21,205 nucleotides of DNA from Chloroflexi bacterium UBA4736 (lineage in GTDB: Bacteria > Chloroflexota > Dormibacteria > Dormibacterales > Dormibacteraceae): positions 37,520 to 58,724 of the forward strand of contig DHIW01000073.1 of assembly GCA_002404015.1 (NCBI GenBank). Direction: 5' to 3'. Position 1 is the stretch's first letter. Every line of letters begins with the position of its first letter. The notes under the pieces are model-generated. The model did not search any database, was not told the origin of the DNA, and worked only from the letters and a program-made list of their open reading frames with translations. The translations under genes were made by a program, and so were the position numbers. Shown in pieces: positions 1 to 6,463 of this stretch.

Positions 1-353
1 GGCCAGTGCAGCTGGTAGAGGTCGAGGCGGTCGGTGCGGAGGCGCCGGGCGCTGGCGCGCGCCCGCCAGCCCACGACGCTTCCCAGGGGGAGCACGGGAA
101 AGATCTTGGTCGCCAGGAAAGCCTCCTCACGGCGGGCGCCGACCGCCTCGCCGACGATCTTCTCCGAGCGCCCGAAACCGTAGATCTCGGCCGTGTCGAT
201 CAGGTTGATCCCCAGGTCCAGCGCTCGCTGCACCAGGGTCCCCGCGATGCGGCTGGCGTAGCCCTCGCCGTAGCCCCACTCGAAAGAGCCGAACTGCCAG
301 GTGCCCAGACCGATGGCCGACATCCGTGCTCCGCCCACCTCGACGTAGCGCAC
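1..353 (-). CDS. Aldo/keto reductase, 5' part only (cut by window edge)
   Basis: The first 117 codons of an aldo/keto reductase (AKR) are present, and the rest lies beyond base 1. AKRs are cytoplasmic NAD(P)H-dependent TIM-barrel carbonyl reductases. Visible are the early-strand motif IGLGTWQFG, then LGINLIDTAEIYGFGRSE with Asp53 and Tyr58, FLATK with Lys83, and LDLYQLHW with His116. These match the Asp-Tyr-Lys-His catalytic tetrad of the family. The start is the GTG at 353-351: an in-frame TAG lies only four codons upstream (365-363) and no other start codon falls between. The gene diverges from trpS with a 75-bp gap. A TAGGTT hexamer (365-360) ends 6 nt before the GTG, so a leaderless message is possible. 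The substrate cannot be read from the sequence. Confidence 0.85.
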   Translation of the reverse strand, partial: MRYVEVGGARMSAIGLGTWQFGSFEWGYGEGYASRIAGTLVQRALDLGINLIDTAEIYGFGRSEKIVGEAVGARREEAFLATKIFPVLPLGSVVGWRARASARRLRTDRLDLYQLHW

Positions 354-413
354 CCGGCAAACCTAGCACCTGGCCGGAGCGGGTCCCGCCGTCCCCGCGA
401 GCGCCGGGTTCGG

Positions 414-419
414 GATAAT
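414..419 (+). promoter_or_regulatory. Putative -10 box of trpS
   Basis: GATAAT matches five of six bases of TATAAT and lies 9 nt before the TTG start of trpS. Transcription would begin within a few bases of the start codon. There is no clear -35 box and no Shine-Dalgarno sequence. The 75-bp gap is too short for a T-box leader. This is inferred from the motif only. Confidence 0.4.
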
Positions 420-428
420 CGTCGGACC

Positions 429-1409
429 TTGAGGATCTTCTCGGGCATCCAGCCAACCGGCGTCAAGCACTTCGGCAACTACAGCGGGGGCTTCCGCCAG
501 TACGTCGCGACCCAGGAGCTGGGCGAGGCCTTCTTCTGCATCGTCGACCTCCACTCGATCACCGTCGCCTACGACCCGGACGAGCTCCGCGACCGCTGCA
601 TCGACCTGGCGGCCATGCTCTTCGCCGCCGGCCTCGACCCCAGCCGCTCCACCGTTTTCGCCCAGAGCCACGTCAGCGCCCACCCCGAGGCGGCATGGCT
701 GCTGGGCGCCGTGGCGACGATGGGCGAGCTGCGCCGGATGACCCAGTTCAAGGACAAATCGGAGATCCAGGCCTCGGTGACCAGCGGCCTGTTCACCTAC
801 CCCGTCCTGATGGCTGGCGACATCCTCCTCTACCAGACCGACGTGGTCCCGATCGGCGAAGACCAGCAACAGCACCTGGAGCTCACCCGCGACCTCGCGG
901 AGCGCTTCAACGCGCGCTTCGGGCCGACGTTCAAGGTGCCTCGCGGCCAGTACCCGGAGGCGGGCGGCAGGATCATGGACCTTCAGGAACCGACCCGGAA
1001 GATGTCCACCACGGGGGGCACGCCCCAGGGCACGATCCTGCTCGTGGATCCGCCGGACGTGATCCGCAAGAAGTTCCGCTCGGCTGTCACCGATTCCGGG
1101 CGCGAGGTCCGCCGGAGCCCTGACAAGCCGGGGATCTCGAACTTGGTCGAGATCATGTCGGTCGCCACCGGGGAGCCCATGCAGACGATCGAGGAGCGCT
1201 TCGACGGCCAGGGCTACGGGCCCTTCAAGGATGCAGTCGCCGACGCGGTGGTCAGCGTCGTCGAGCCGATCCGAACCCGCTACCAGGAGCTGCGCTCCGA
1301 CCCTGGCGAGCTGCAGCGACTGCTGCGGGAGGGAGCCGGCAAGGCCGCCGCGACCGCGGAGCCCACCCTCCGCGTGATGTACGAGCGGATGGGCTTCATC
1401 CCCCGCTAA
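429..1409 (+). CDS. trpS: Tryptophan--tRNA ligase
   Basis: Class I aminoacyl-tRNA synthetase that joins tryptophan to tRNA-Trp using ATP in the cytoplasm; 326 aa, normal for bacterial TrpRS. The protein opens with IFSGIQPTG, followed by the HIGH-like signature HFGN at residues 14-17. The second ATP-site signature is KMSTT (Lys191-Thr195) where most bacteria have KMSKS; the nearby LQEPTRKMS and SAVTDSG blocks are typical of TrpRS. The start is taken as TTG at 429 because it puts the conserved IFSGIQPTG block at residues 3-11. The in-frame reading upstream runs into the divergent reductase and has no family resemblance. The 3' end overlaps the convergent NUDIX gene by 14 bp. It lies about 8.5 kb from the trp biosynthetic operon. 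Family certain; exact start likely. Confidence 0.95.
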   Translation: MRIFSGIQPTGVKHFGNYSGGFRQYVATQELGEAFFCIVDLHSITVAYDPDELRDRCIDLAAMLFAAGLDPSRSTVFAQSHVSAHPEAAWLLGAVATMGELRRMTQFKDKSEIQASVTSGLFTYPVLMAGDILLYQTDVVPIGEDQQQHLELTRDLAERFNARFGPTFKVPRGQYPEAGGRIMDLQEPTRKMSTTGGTPQGTILLVDPPDVIRKKFRSAVTDSGREVRRSPDKPGISNLVEIMSVATGEPMQTIEERFDGQGYGPFKDAVADAVVSVVEPIRTRYQELRSDPGELQRLLREGAGKAAATAEPTLRVMYERMGFIPR

Positions 1410-2025
1410 GCCGGGATGAAGCCCGGCCGGCACCCCCCGCCAGGCGGTCGTACACCATCTGCGACCAGGACTCCATCTCGAGGTAGTGGATCCGCATCTC
1501 GTACAGGGTCAGCAGCTCGCCGGCCAGCTTGTCGGTCTCCCGGATCGCGATCTCGGGCGAGTCGCCGTCGACCAGGAAGACGACCGCCACGTGCACCTTC
1601 GATACCGGGGCCGACTCGTCGTTGATCAGGCCCAGCATCCGGGCCTCGAAGTGGCCGCCGTAGACCACCTCCTCCTCCCACTCCCGCTTCAGGCCGTCGT
1701 TGATGGGGTCGCCTCCCTCCAGGTCGCCGGGGTTGATGTGGCCGCCCACCCCCAGCGAGTACTGCTGGCGGAGGCGCTTCTCCGAGGAGGCCTTGAGACG
1801 CCGGGTGAGGAGGTAGCGGTCGCCGTGCCGGAAGACGACGTAAGGGATGATCTGCTGGTAGGCGGGGTCGTCCTCGACGTCCGCTCGGGGCATGAAGAAC
1901 GACTGCTCGCGGATCACCTGCTGATAGCGCTCCAGGCCCTGGTCGATGAAGCCATGCCAGGCCCCGTCGGGAAAGATGTCGGCCCGGGTGACGCAGAGCA
2001 CGTGCTCGGTGAAGGGGCCCGGCAT
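1396..2025 (-). CDS. NUDIX-family hydrolase (COG4112-like predicted phosphoesterase)
   Basis: A 209-aa NUDIX-fold protein, probably hydrolysing a nucleoside-diphosphate-linked or other phosphoester substrate with Mg2+. The core has IIPYVVFRHGDRYLLTRR at about 59-76, then GVGGHINPGD at 92-101 and REWEEE at 114-119. This fits the NUDIX box G-x5-E-x7-RE-U-x-EE, counted from Gly100, except that Asp106 replaces the first Glu. The long N-terminal part (FPDGAWHGF, then Y/F-rich helices before residue 60) and the GGHINP motif recall the MutT-like COG4112 group, which has no assigned substrate. The start is ATG at 2025-2023; its A is shared with the TGA of the upstream FAD oxidoreductase gene, so the two are probably translationally coupled. 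Last gene of the tyrA-led operon; it runs 14 bp into the end of trpS. Confidence 0.85.
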   Translation of the reverse strand: MPGPFTEHVLCVTRADIFPDGAWHGFIDQGLERYQQVIREQSFFMPRADVEDDPAYQQIIPYVVFRHGDRYLLTRRLKASSEKRLRQQYSLGVGGHINPGDLEGGDPINDGLKREWEEEVVYGGHFEARMLGLINDESAPVSKVHVAVVFLVDGDSPEIAIRETDKLAGELLTLYEMRIHYLEMESWSQMVYDRLAGGAGRASSRLSGG

Positions 2026-3041
2026 CAGAGCTGCGTCATGTCCACCAGCGGCTCGGTGCGAAGCGGGGTCAAGGCGGCGATATCGACGGGCGGCGTCTCG
2101 CCCAGCATCATGGCCGCCAGCGACTCCGCGATCGCCGGCGCGTGCATCACGCCGTGCCCGCTGAAGCCGCAGTCGGCCCACACGCCGGGTCGCTCCGTCT
2201 CGCCCACCAGCGGATGGTGGTCGGCCGTCATCTCGTAGAAGCCCGTCCAATGCCCCTCCGGCCGCTCGACCGCGGCCCGCGGCGCCCGGATCGCCAACCA
2301 GTCCCGGAAGCGGTCCCAGGAGTGCTGGTCGCCGGGGCCGATGACGAGCAGCCGGCCGTCGCGCTCGCGGAAGTGGTAGCCGGATGGCACGTCCAGGGTG
2401 ACCGGGGTGGGCCCCGCCAGCCAGCCGAAGGGGCCGACCACGAAGATCCCGCGCTCCAGCGGCTCGATGGCAAGCCTGACGCCCAGCTCCTCCCCCACCT
2501 TGCGGGACCAGATGCCGGCCGCGACAACGACCGTCTCGGCGAGGTCTTCAGGCCGCGCCTCCGCCACGTAGCGGACATCGGCCCCGGCGGCGCGTGCCTC
2601 CTCCACCAGCGCTTCCAGGATCCGCAGCGGCCGGTAGACGCCGTCCAGCGCGCAGTAGTTGGTCTCAACGACGTCGCCATCATCCAGAAAGGGCACGACC
2701 GCGCGGGCCTGCGGATGCTCCACTGGAAGGCCGCATTCTTGCTGGAGCTGCGCCCGCCGCCGCAGCTCGCCGGCCGCCGCCTCGTCGGTGGCCAGGTAGA
2801 GGTAGCCGGTGGGCTGGAAGTCGATGCGGTCGGCGCGCGACTCGAAGAACGGGCGGGCGGCCAGCGAGAGGGCGATGTTGAGCGGGCTTCCGTGCTGGGT
2901 CCGGAAGCCGCCGAGCGCCTTCCCTGTGGAGCCCGAGCCGATCGGCAGCAGATCGAAGACCACGACGTCCCGGCGGCCGCGCAGCGCGAGCGCCCGGGCG
3001 AGCGCCAGGCCCGCCACCCCCCCGCCCAGGATGGCGATCAA
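2025..3041 (-). CDS. FAD-dependent oxidoreductase, DAO family (sarcosine/glycine oxidase-like)
   Basis: A 338-aa flavoprotein of the D-amino-acid oxidase superfamily. It starts directly with the dinucleotide-binding strand IAILGGGVAGLALARALALRG (GxGxxG at 6-11), followed by an acidic strand end (VVVFD). The middle has GGFRTQHG and FQPTGYLYLA, as in sarcosine oxidase beta-like proteins. The C-terminal FAD-contact segment CGFSGHGVMHAPA is diagnostic for this group. Such enzymes oxidise secondary or primary amines of amino acids; the substrate cannot be told here. The TTG start at 3041 overlaps the preceding gene's stop as TTGA and puts the Rossmann strand at the N-terminus, whereas longer readings add low-complexity sequence. 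It lies in the tyrA-aroA operon, which suggests an amino-acid-related substrate, but that is inference. Confidence 0.87.
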   Translation of the reverse strand: MIAILGGGVAGLALARALALRGRRDVVVFDLLPIGSGSTGKALGGFRTQHGSPLNIALSLAARPFFESRADRIDFQPTGYLYLATDEAAAGELRRRAQLQQECGLPVEHPQARAVVPFLDDGDVVETNYCALDGVYRPLRILEALVEEARAAGADVRYVAEARPEDLAETVVVAAGIWSRKVGEELGVRLAIEPLERGIFVVGPFGWLAGPTPVTLDVPSGYHFRERDGRLLVIGPGDQHSWDRFRDWLAIRAPRAAVERPEGHWTGFYEMTADHHPLVGETERPGVWADCGFSGHGVMHAPAIAESLAAMMLGETPPVDIAALTPLRTEPLVDMTQL

Positions 3042-3637
3042 AGCACTCGCGCCAGCCCGCGCCCGTACTCGGCCACCAGCTCGAAGGTCCGGTGCAGGTC
3101 GGACATGGCCACGGGCAGGAAGAATATCCAGGCCGCCCGCTCCGTCGCAGTGGTGATCATCGTCCGGGCCGAGTCCGAGGAGGGGTTGCCGCACGGTCCG
3201 AAAGCGTCCGCCACGCAGATCCGGCCGGCCACGTTCACGCGCTCCTTGCGGATCCCCTCGTAGCCCTCGCCGGGCAGCCCCAGCTTGATCTCCAGCGGGC
3301 CCTCGACCAGGTCCAGGTCATACAGGCCGATCGGGACCTGGAGGCACAGCGAGACCACGTTGGCGACGTCCACCAGCGAGTTGACGCGCGGCAGGCGGTC
3401 GCCCTTCTTCACACGGCGCAGCAGCGCTTCCGAGCTCGGCCGGACCTTGGTCGGATCGGTGCCGAACCTGCGGTAGAGCGCCCGCGCTGCGGTGGGGTCA
3501 CCGACGCTGCCCGCCCGCCCGGCGGTCTCGGCGTCGGCCACCTCGGCGTCGAAGTCCGGGACCGGCGCGCGGACCTCGAGCTCGTGCAGCTCCAGCGCGA
3601 TGAAGGCGAAGTCCAGCTCCGTGGTCAGGTTGAGCAA
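3038..3637 (-). CDS. Free-standing B3/B4 domain protein (PheT editing-domain-like, COG3382)
   Basis: A 199-aa protein resembling the B3/B4 domain of the phenylalanyl-tRNA synthetase beta subunit, here without the rest of the synthetase. Recognisable segments are YRRFGTDPTKVRPSSEALLRR, LPRVNSLVDVANVVSL and VPIGLYDLDLVEGPLEI, which are hallmarks of the COG3382 group. In PheRS the B3/B4 domain clears Tyr wrongly attached to tRNA-Phe; the function of the stand-alone family is not established. The start is TTG at 3637, overlapping the end of aroA by 13 nt; I see no later in-frame ATG or GTG before the conserved region. It overlaps the next gene by 4 nt (TTGA). Its place between aroA and an amino-acid oxidase-like gene makes a tRNA-editing or amino-acid-sensing role conceivable, but unproven. 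Confidence 0.8.
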   Translation of the reverse strand: MLNLTTELDFAFIALELHELEVRAPVPDFDAEVADAETAGRAGSVGDPTAARALYRRFGTDPTKVRPSSEALLRRVKKGDRLPRVNSLVDVANVVSLCLQVPIGLYDLDLVEGPLEIKLGLPGEGYEGIRKERVNVAGRICVADAFGPCGNPSSDSARTMITTATERAAWIFFLPVAMSDLHRTFELVAEYGRGLARVL

Positions 3638-4896
3638 AGGCGGTCCAGCGCGTCCCAGAAGCCGGGGTAGGAGATGCCCACCGACTCGGCTCCCTCGATC
3701 TCGGTGGTGCCGTCGGCCAGCGTGCCCGCGACCGCCAGAGCCATCGCCACCCGGTGGTCGCCTCGGGAGTCCACCCGGGCGCCCTCGAGGGGGCGGGGGC
3801 CCTTGATCTCCCAGCCATCCGCCAGGTCGGTCACGTCCGCCCCCATCGCGCTGAGGCCCATCGCCATGGCGGCCACCCGGTCGGACTCCTTGACCCGCAG
3901 CTCGCCGGCGCCCGTGATCCGGCTCACGCCTGGCAGCAGGCAGGCCGCGACGGCAAGGACCGGCAGCTCGTCGATCAGCGAGGCCGCCGCGGCGCCCTCG
4001 ACGGTCAGCGCTCGCAGTTCGGCGGCCGAGCCGACCTCCAGGTCCGCGACCCGCTCGCAGCCCTCCAGCCGCTCGTTCGTGAGCTGGATCGGCACCCCGA
4101 TCCCGCCCAGGACGTCCAGGAGTGCGGAGCGGGTCGGGTTGACACCAACGGCCTGCAGCCGCAGCTGCGCGCTGCGGTGGAGTCCGGCCGCGACCAGCCA
4201 GAAGGCCGCGGCGCTGAGGTCGCCGGGGACGGTCACATCCAGCGGCCGCAGCCGCGCGGTCCGCCGGATCGAGACGGTCAGCCCGTCCACCAGGACCGGC
4301 GCTCCCATCGCCTCAAGCATCAGCTCGGTATGGTTGCGGGACTGCGCCGGCTCCGTCACCCGCGTCTCACCGTCGGCATACAGCCCGGCCAGAAGCAGCG
4401 CCGACTTGACCTGGGCGCTGGCGACCTGGCTCACGTGCTCGATCGCCTTGAGGCGGCTCGCGCCCCCCACCCGGAGGGGTGCCGTCTCCACTGTGGCGCC
4501 CATCATCCGGAGCGGCTGGGCGACCCGCTCCATCGGGCGCTGCGACAGCGACTCGTCGCCGACCAGCGTCGTGCGGAATGACTGGCCGGCGAGCAGGCCC
4601 GCCAGCAGCCGCATCGTCGTGCCGGAGTTGCCGCAGTCGAGCGGCCCGGGAGGCGGCCGCAGACCCTCCAGCCCGACCCCCCGCACCCGCGAACCACGCG
4701 AACCCTCCACCTCCACCCCCAGGGCGCGCAGGCAGGCGGCCGTGGAGGCCACGTCGGCGCCGTCCGACAGGCCGCGGACGCTGGCTTCGCCGGCGGCCAC
4801 GCCGTTCAGGATCAGCGCCCGGTGCGAGATCGACTTGTCACCCGGCAGCCACACCTCGCCCGCCAGCCGGCGGGCGCCCCTAACGCTCGCCAGCAT
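3625..4896 (-). CDS. aroA: 3-phosphoshikimate 1-carboxyvinyltransferase (EPSP synthase)
   Basis: The sixth step of the shikimate pathway: joins phosphoenolpyruvate to shikimate-3-phosphate to give EPSP; 423 aa, normal length, cytoplasmic. Motifs in order: LPGDKSISHRALI with Lys21, Ser22 and Arg26 (substrate contacts); GNSGTTMR at 89-96 (PEP loop); SQRPM; the Q-V-K-S-A block; a central PGDLSAAAFW; DELPVLAVAA with the catalytic-region Asp; VKESDR; and GDHRVAMA near the C-terminus. The loop reads GNSGTTMRLL, closer to Bacillus-type enzymes than to the E. coli form (GNAGTAMRP). It starts at ATG 4896, overlapping the end of tyrA by 17 nt, and overlaps the B3/B4 gene by 13 nt. It is second in an operon where AroA feeds the chorismate that AroH and TyrA consume. 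Confidence 0.97.
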   Translation of the reverse strand: MLASVRGARRLAGEVWLPGDKSISHRALILNGVAAGEASVRGLSDGADVASTAACLRALGVEVEGSRGSRVRGVGLEGLRPPPGPLDCGNSGTTMRLLAGLLAGQSFRTTLVGDESLSQRPMERVAQPLRMMGATVETAPLRVGGASRLKAIEHVSQVASAQVKSALLLAGLYADGETRVTEPAQSRNHTELMLEAMGAPVLVDGLTVSIRRTARLRPLDVTVPGDLSAAAFWLVAAGLHRSAQLRLQAVGVNPTRSALLDVLGGIGVPIQLTNERLEGCERVADLEVGSAAELRALTVEGAAAASLIDELPVLAVAACLLPGVSRITGAGELRVKESDRVAAMAMGLSAMGADVTDLADGWEIKGPRPLEGARVDSRGDHRVAMALAVAGTLADGTTEIEGAESVGISYPGFWDALDRLCST

Positions 4897-5698
4897 CTTG
4901 CGACCAGCGGTCGCGCACCCGCTTGGCCTCCTCGAAAAGCTCGCCCAGCCGGGCGTCGCCGGCCTCCAGGTGCCGGCGCAGCTTGGCGATCGTGGCCTCG
5001 ACCTCGCGCAGCGCGACAGCCAGGGGCTCGCGGTTCGTACTCACGATCGCCGTATACAGCTCAGGGTCGCCGGCCGCCAGCCGGCTCATGTCGCGGAAGC
5101 CGGGCCCGGCCACGCGGCTCATGTCGGCCCAGTCGCCACTGCCCGAGAGGGCCAGCACGTAGGCGATCGAGAGCATGAAGGCAGTGTGGCTGACCCCCGC
5201 CACCAGCCGGTCGTGGCGCTCGGCGTCCATCACCAGCGGTCGCGCACCCAGCTGGGAGGCCAGCTCCATCACGATCGGCTCCGGCCGGGTGAGGATCCAG
5301 GGCGCGGCCCGGAACAGCTCGGGGTCGGCCGCGTCGATGCCTGACCGCTCGCGCCCGCACATGGGGTGGCCGCCGACCAGGTCCACGCCGGCGGCGGCCG
5401 CCCACTGCATCACCTTGACCTTGGTGCTGGCCAGGTCGGTCACGACGCCCGGGTGGCCGGCGAGCGAGACCAACAGCTCGGGCAGGGCCGGGATGGGGGC
5501 CGCCAGCACGACCAGGTCGGCCCGCCGCTCGGGGTCGAGCTGAGGACCCGCCTCATCCACGATGCCCCTGGCCAGCGCTTTGGCGACAGTTGCGGGATCG
5601 GGGTCGCTGCCGGCCAGGCGGGTGTCCGGCCTGGCCGCTCGGACGGCGAGCGCGAGCGAGGAGCCCATCAGGCCCAGCCCGGCGATGGCGATCAGCAC
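4880..5698 (-). CDS. tyrA: Prephenate dehydrogenase
   Basis: Oxidative decarboxylation of prephenate to 4-hydroxyphenylpyruvate with NAD(P)+, the committed step to tyrosine; 272 aa. The N-terminus is a Rossmann fold (IAIAGLGLMGSS, GxGxxG at 7-12) with GSDPD after the second strand. GGHPMCGRERSG carries the conserved catalytic-region His, followed by SHTAFM and the helical dimerisation domain with GPGFRDMSRLA. There is no ACT domain at the C-terminus, so any feedback by tyrosine would act on the core enzyme. I chose GTG at 5698 because it places IAIAGLG at residues 3-9 as in homologues; an in-frame GTG at 5719 would add seven residues. It leads the five-gene operon and is divergent from tetR, with 67 bp between them. 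An arogenate-specific enzyme is not excluded. Confidence 0.93.
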   Translation of the reverse strand: MLIAIAGLGLMGSSLALAVRAARPDTRLAGSDPDPATVAKALARGIVDEAGPQLDPERRADLVVLAAPIPALPELLVSLAGHPGVVTDLASTKVKVMQWAAAAGVDLVGGHPMCGRERSGIDAADPELFRAAPWILTRPEPIVMELASQLGARPLVMDAERHDRLVAGVSHTAFMLSIAYVLALSGSGDWADMSRVAGPGFRDMSRLAAGDPELYTAIVSTNREPLAVALREVEATIAKLRRHLEAGDARLGELFEEAKRVRDRWSQDAGER

Positions 5699-5724
5699 GT
5701 CCGTATGTTGGAGGAACACCCGAT

Positions 5725-5754
5725 TTGACGCCGCAGCCTGCTGTCTGGTTGAAT
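5725..5754 (+). promoter_or_regulatory. Putative promoter of tetR (-35 TTGACG, -10 TTGAAT)
   Basis: TTGACG at 5725-5730 matches five of six bases of the -35 consensus. TTGAAT at 5749-5754 matches four of six of the -10 consensus, with 18 bp between. Transcription would start around 5761, almost at the TTG start codon of tetR. The -10 lies inside the palindrome at 5746-5763. Confidence 0.5.
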
Positions 5755-5763
5755 GACCAACCA
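5746..5763. promoter_or_regulatory. Putative TetR-family operator (perfect 6+6 palindrome)
   Basis: TGGTTG-AATGAC-CAACCA is a perfect inverted repeat with 6-bp arms and a 6-bp spacer. It covers the candidate -10 of tetR and ends 2 bp before its start codon. An 18-bp dyad in this position is what an autorepressing TetR-family dimer normally binds. The intergenic region is also the 5' region of tyrA, so binding could affect that operon too. Confidence 0.55.
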
Positions 5764-5765
5764 AT

Positions 5766-6314
5766 TTGCCGGCAGAGACCCGGACCCGCATCGTCGACGC
5801 CGCCTTCACCGCGCTGGCCCGTGACGGCTACGAGGCGACCACGGTCAAGCACATCGCGGACGAGGCGGGCGTCGCGCCCGGCCTGGTCCACTACTACTTC
5901 AAGTCCAAGGAGGACCTGGTGGTCGCCGCCCTCGCGGTGTGCTGCGAGCAGATGGCGCTCCGCGGCGATGGCGATCCCGGGACCGAGGCGATGAGCCGGC
6001 TGGCCGAGTTCAAGTCCAACCTCCGGGAGAACCGCCAGGTGCACGGGCTGTTCGTGGAGATGCTCGGCATCGGGCTTCACAACCCCGCGGTCGCGGCGGG
6101 GGTGGTCGCCTTCATGCGCCAGGACCGCGCGCTGGTCGAGTCGCTCGTGCGCGACGTTATCGCGGTGCGCGAGGACCGCAGCCAGGCCGAGGCACCGGCG
6201 CTGGCGGCCGCCATCTCGGCGGCCGTTATCGGCATCATCGCGCAGAACCTCGTCGATCCCGAATTCCAGGCCGACGCGGCGGTCGACGCCCTCACCGCCA
6301 TGGCTTTGAAATGA
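5766..6314 (+). CDS. TetR/AcrR family transcriptional regulator
   Basis: A 182-aa one-domain DNA-binding regulator. The N-terminal TetR helix-turn-helix is clear: TRTRIVDAAFTALARDGYEATTVKHIADEAGV and then PGLVHYYFKSKEDLV, about residues 5-52. The rest is a helical ligand-binding and dimerisation domain of ordinary length and low recognisability. The start is TTG at 5766, the only start that precedes the complete HTH and lies just after the putative operator. It is followed, 149 bp downstream on the same strand, by an MMPL transporter gene. TetR-family proteins next to RND-type transporters usually repress them until a ligand binds. The ligand is unknown. The gene is divergent from tyrA and probably not part of aromatic amino acid control, although the shared spacer leaves that open. 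Confidence 0.93.
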   Translation: MPAETRTRIVDAAFTALARDGYEATTVKHIADEAGVAPGLVHYYFKSKEDLVVAALAVCCEQMALRGDGDPGTEAMSRLAEFKSNLRENRQVHGLFVEMLGIGLHNPAVAAGVVAFMRQDRALVESLVRDVIAVREDRSQAEAPALAAAISAAVIGIIAQNLVDPEFQADAAVDALTAMALK

Positions 6315-6317
6315 CGG

Positions 6318-6343
6318 GGGGGAGAACCTGCGGTTCCTCCCCC
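6318..6343 (+). terminator. Hairpin after tetR, possible terminator
   Basis: The RNA can fold GGGGGAG with CTCCCCC and then AACC with GGTT, one bulged C between, around a TGC loop. It starts 4 nt after the tetR stop codon. The downstream sequence is only mildly T-rich (ACTTCCCTTT), so termination efficiency is uncertain. Confidence 0.5.
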
Positions 6344-6405
6344 GGACCCTACTTCCCTTTGGAGGACCTACGGTTTGGTGCGCGATTGGTATTCAGGACT
6401 CAGAC

Positions 6406-6424
6406 GGGCCGGCGGAGCCGGCCC
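6406..6424 (+). terminator. Perfect 8-bp GC hairpin in the mmpL leader
   Basis: GGGCCGGC-GGA-GCCGGCCC forms a perfect 8-bp stem with a 3-nt loop, 39 nt upstream of the mmpL ATG. TTCCTGCGGCGCTATTTCTT follows, which is not a uniform U tract. It could end tetR readthrough or act as an attenuator or stabilising element in the mmpL leader; the sequence does not decide. Confidence 0.45.
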
Positions 6425-6453
6425 TTCCTGCGGCGCTATTTCTTCTAAGTAGT

Positions 6454-6458
6454 AGGAG
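6454..6458 (+). promoter_or_regulatory. Strong Shine-Dalgarno of the MMPL transporter gene
   Basis: AGGAG sits 5 nt before the ATG at 6464. It supports that start and contrasts with most other genes here, which have no recognisable ribosome binding site. Confidence 0.75.
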
Positions 6459-6463
6459 TAGGC

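Noticed and set aside
363..1433. Minus-strand open frame covering trpS
   Set aside because: trpS motifs are clear on the plus strand and the antisense translation has no recognisable domain.
4610..4640. Glyphosate-tolerance signature in AroA
   Set aside because: The PEP loop keeps the Gly (GNSGTTMR, Gly92). Leu instead of Pro after Arg is normal for Bacillus-type enzymes, so no special tolerance can be claimed.
3674..5344. Very long plus-strand open frame antisense to aroA and tyrA
   Set aside because: Ser/Arg/Pro-rich low-complexity translation with no family resemblance; it mirrors the codon structure of two certain genes on the other strand, as expected at high GC.
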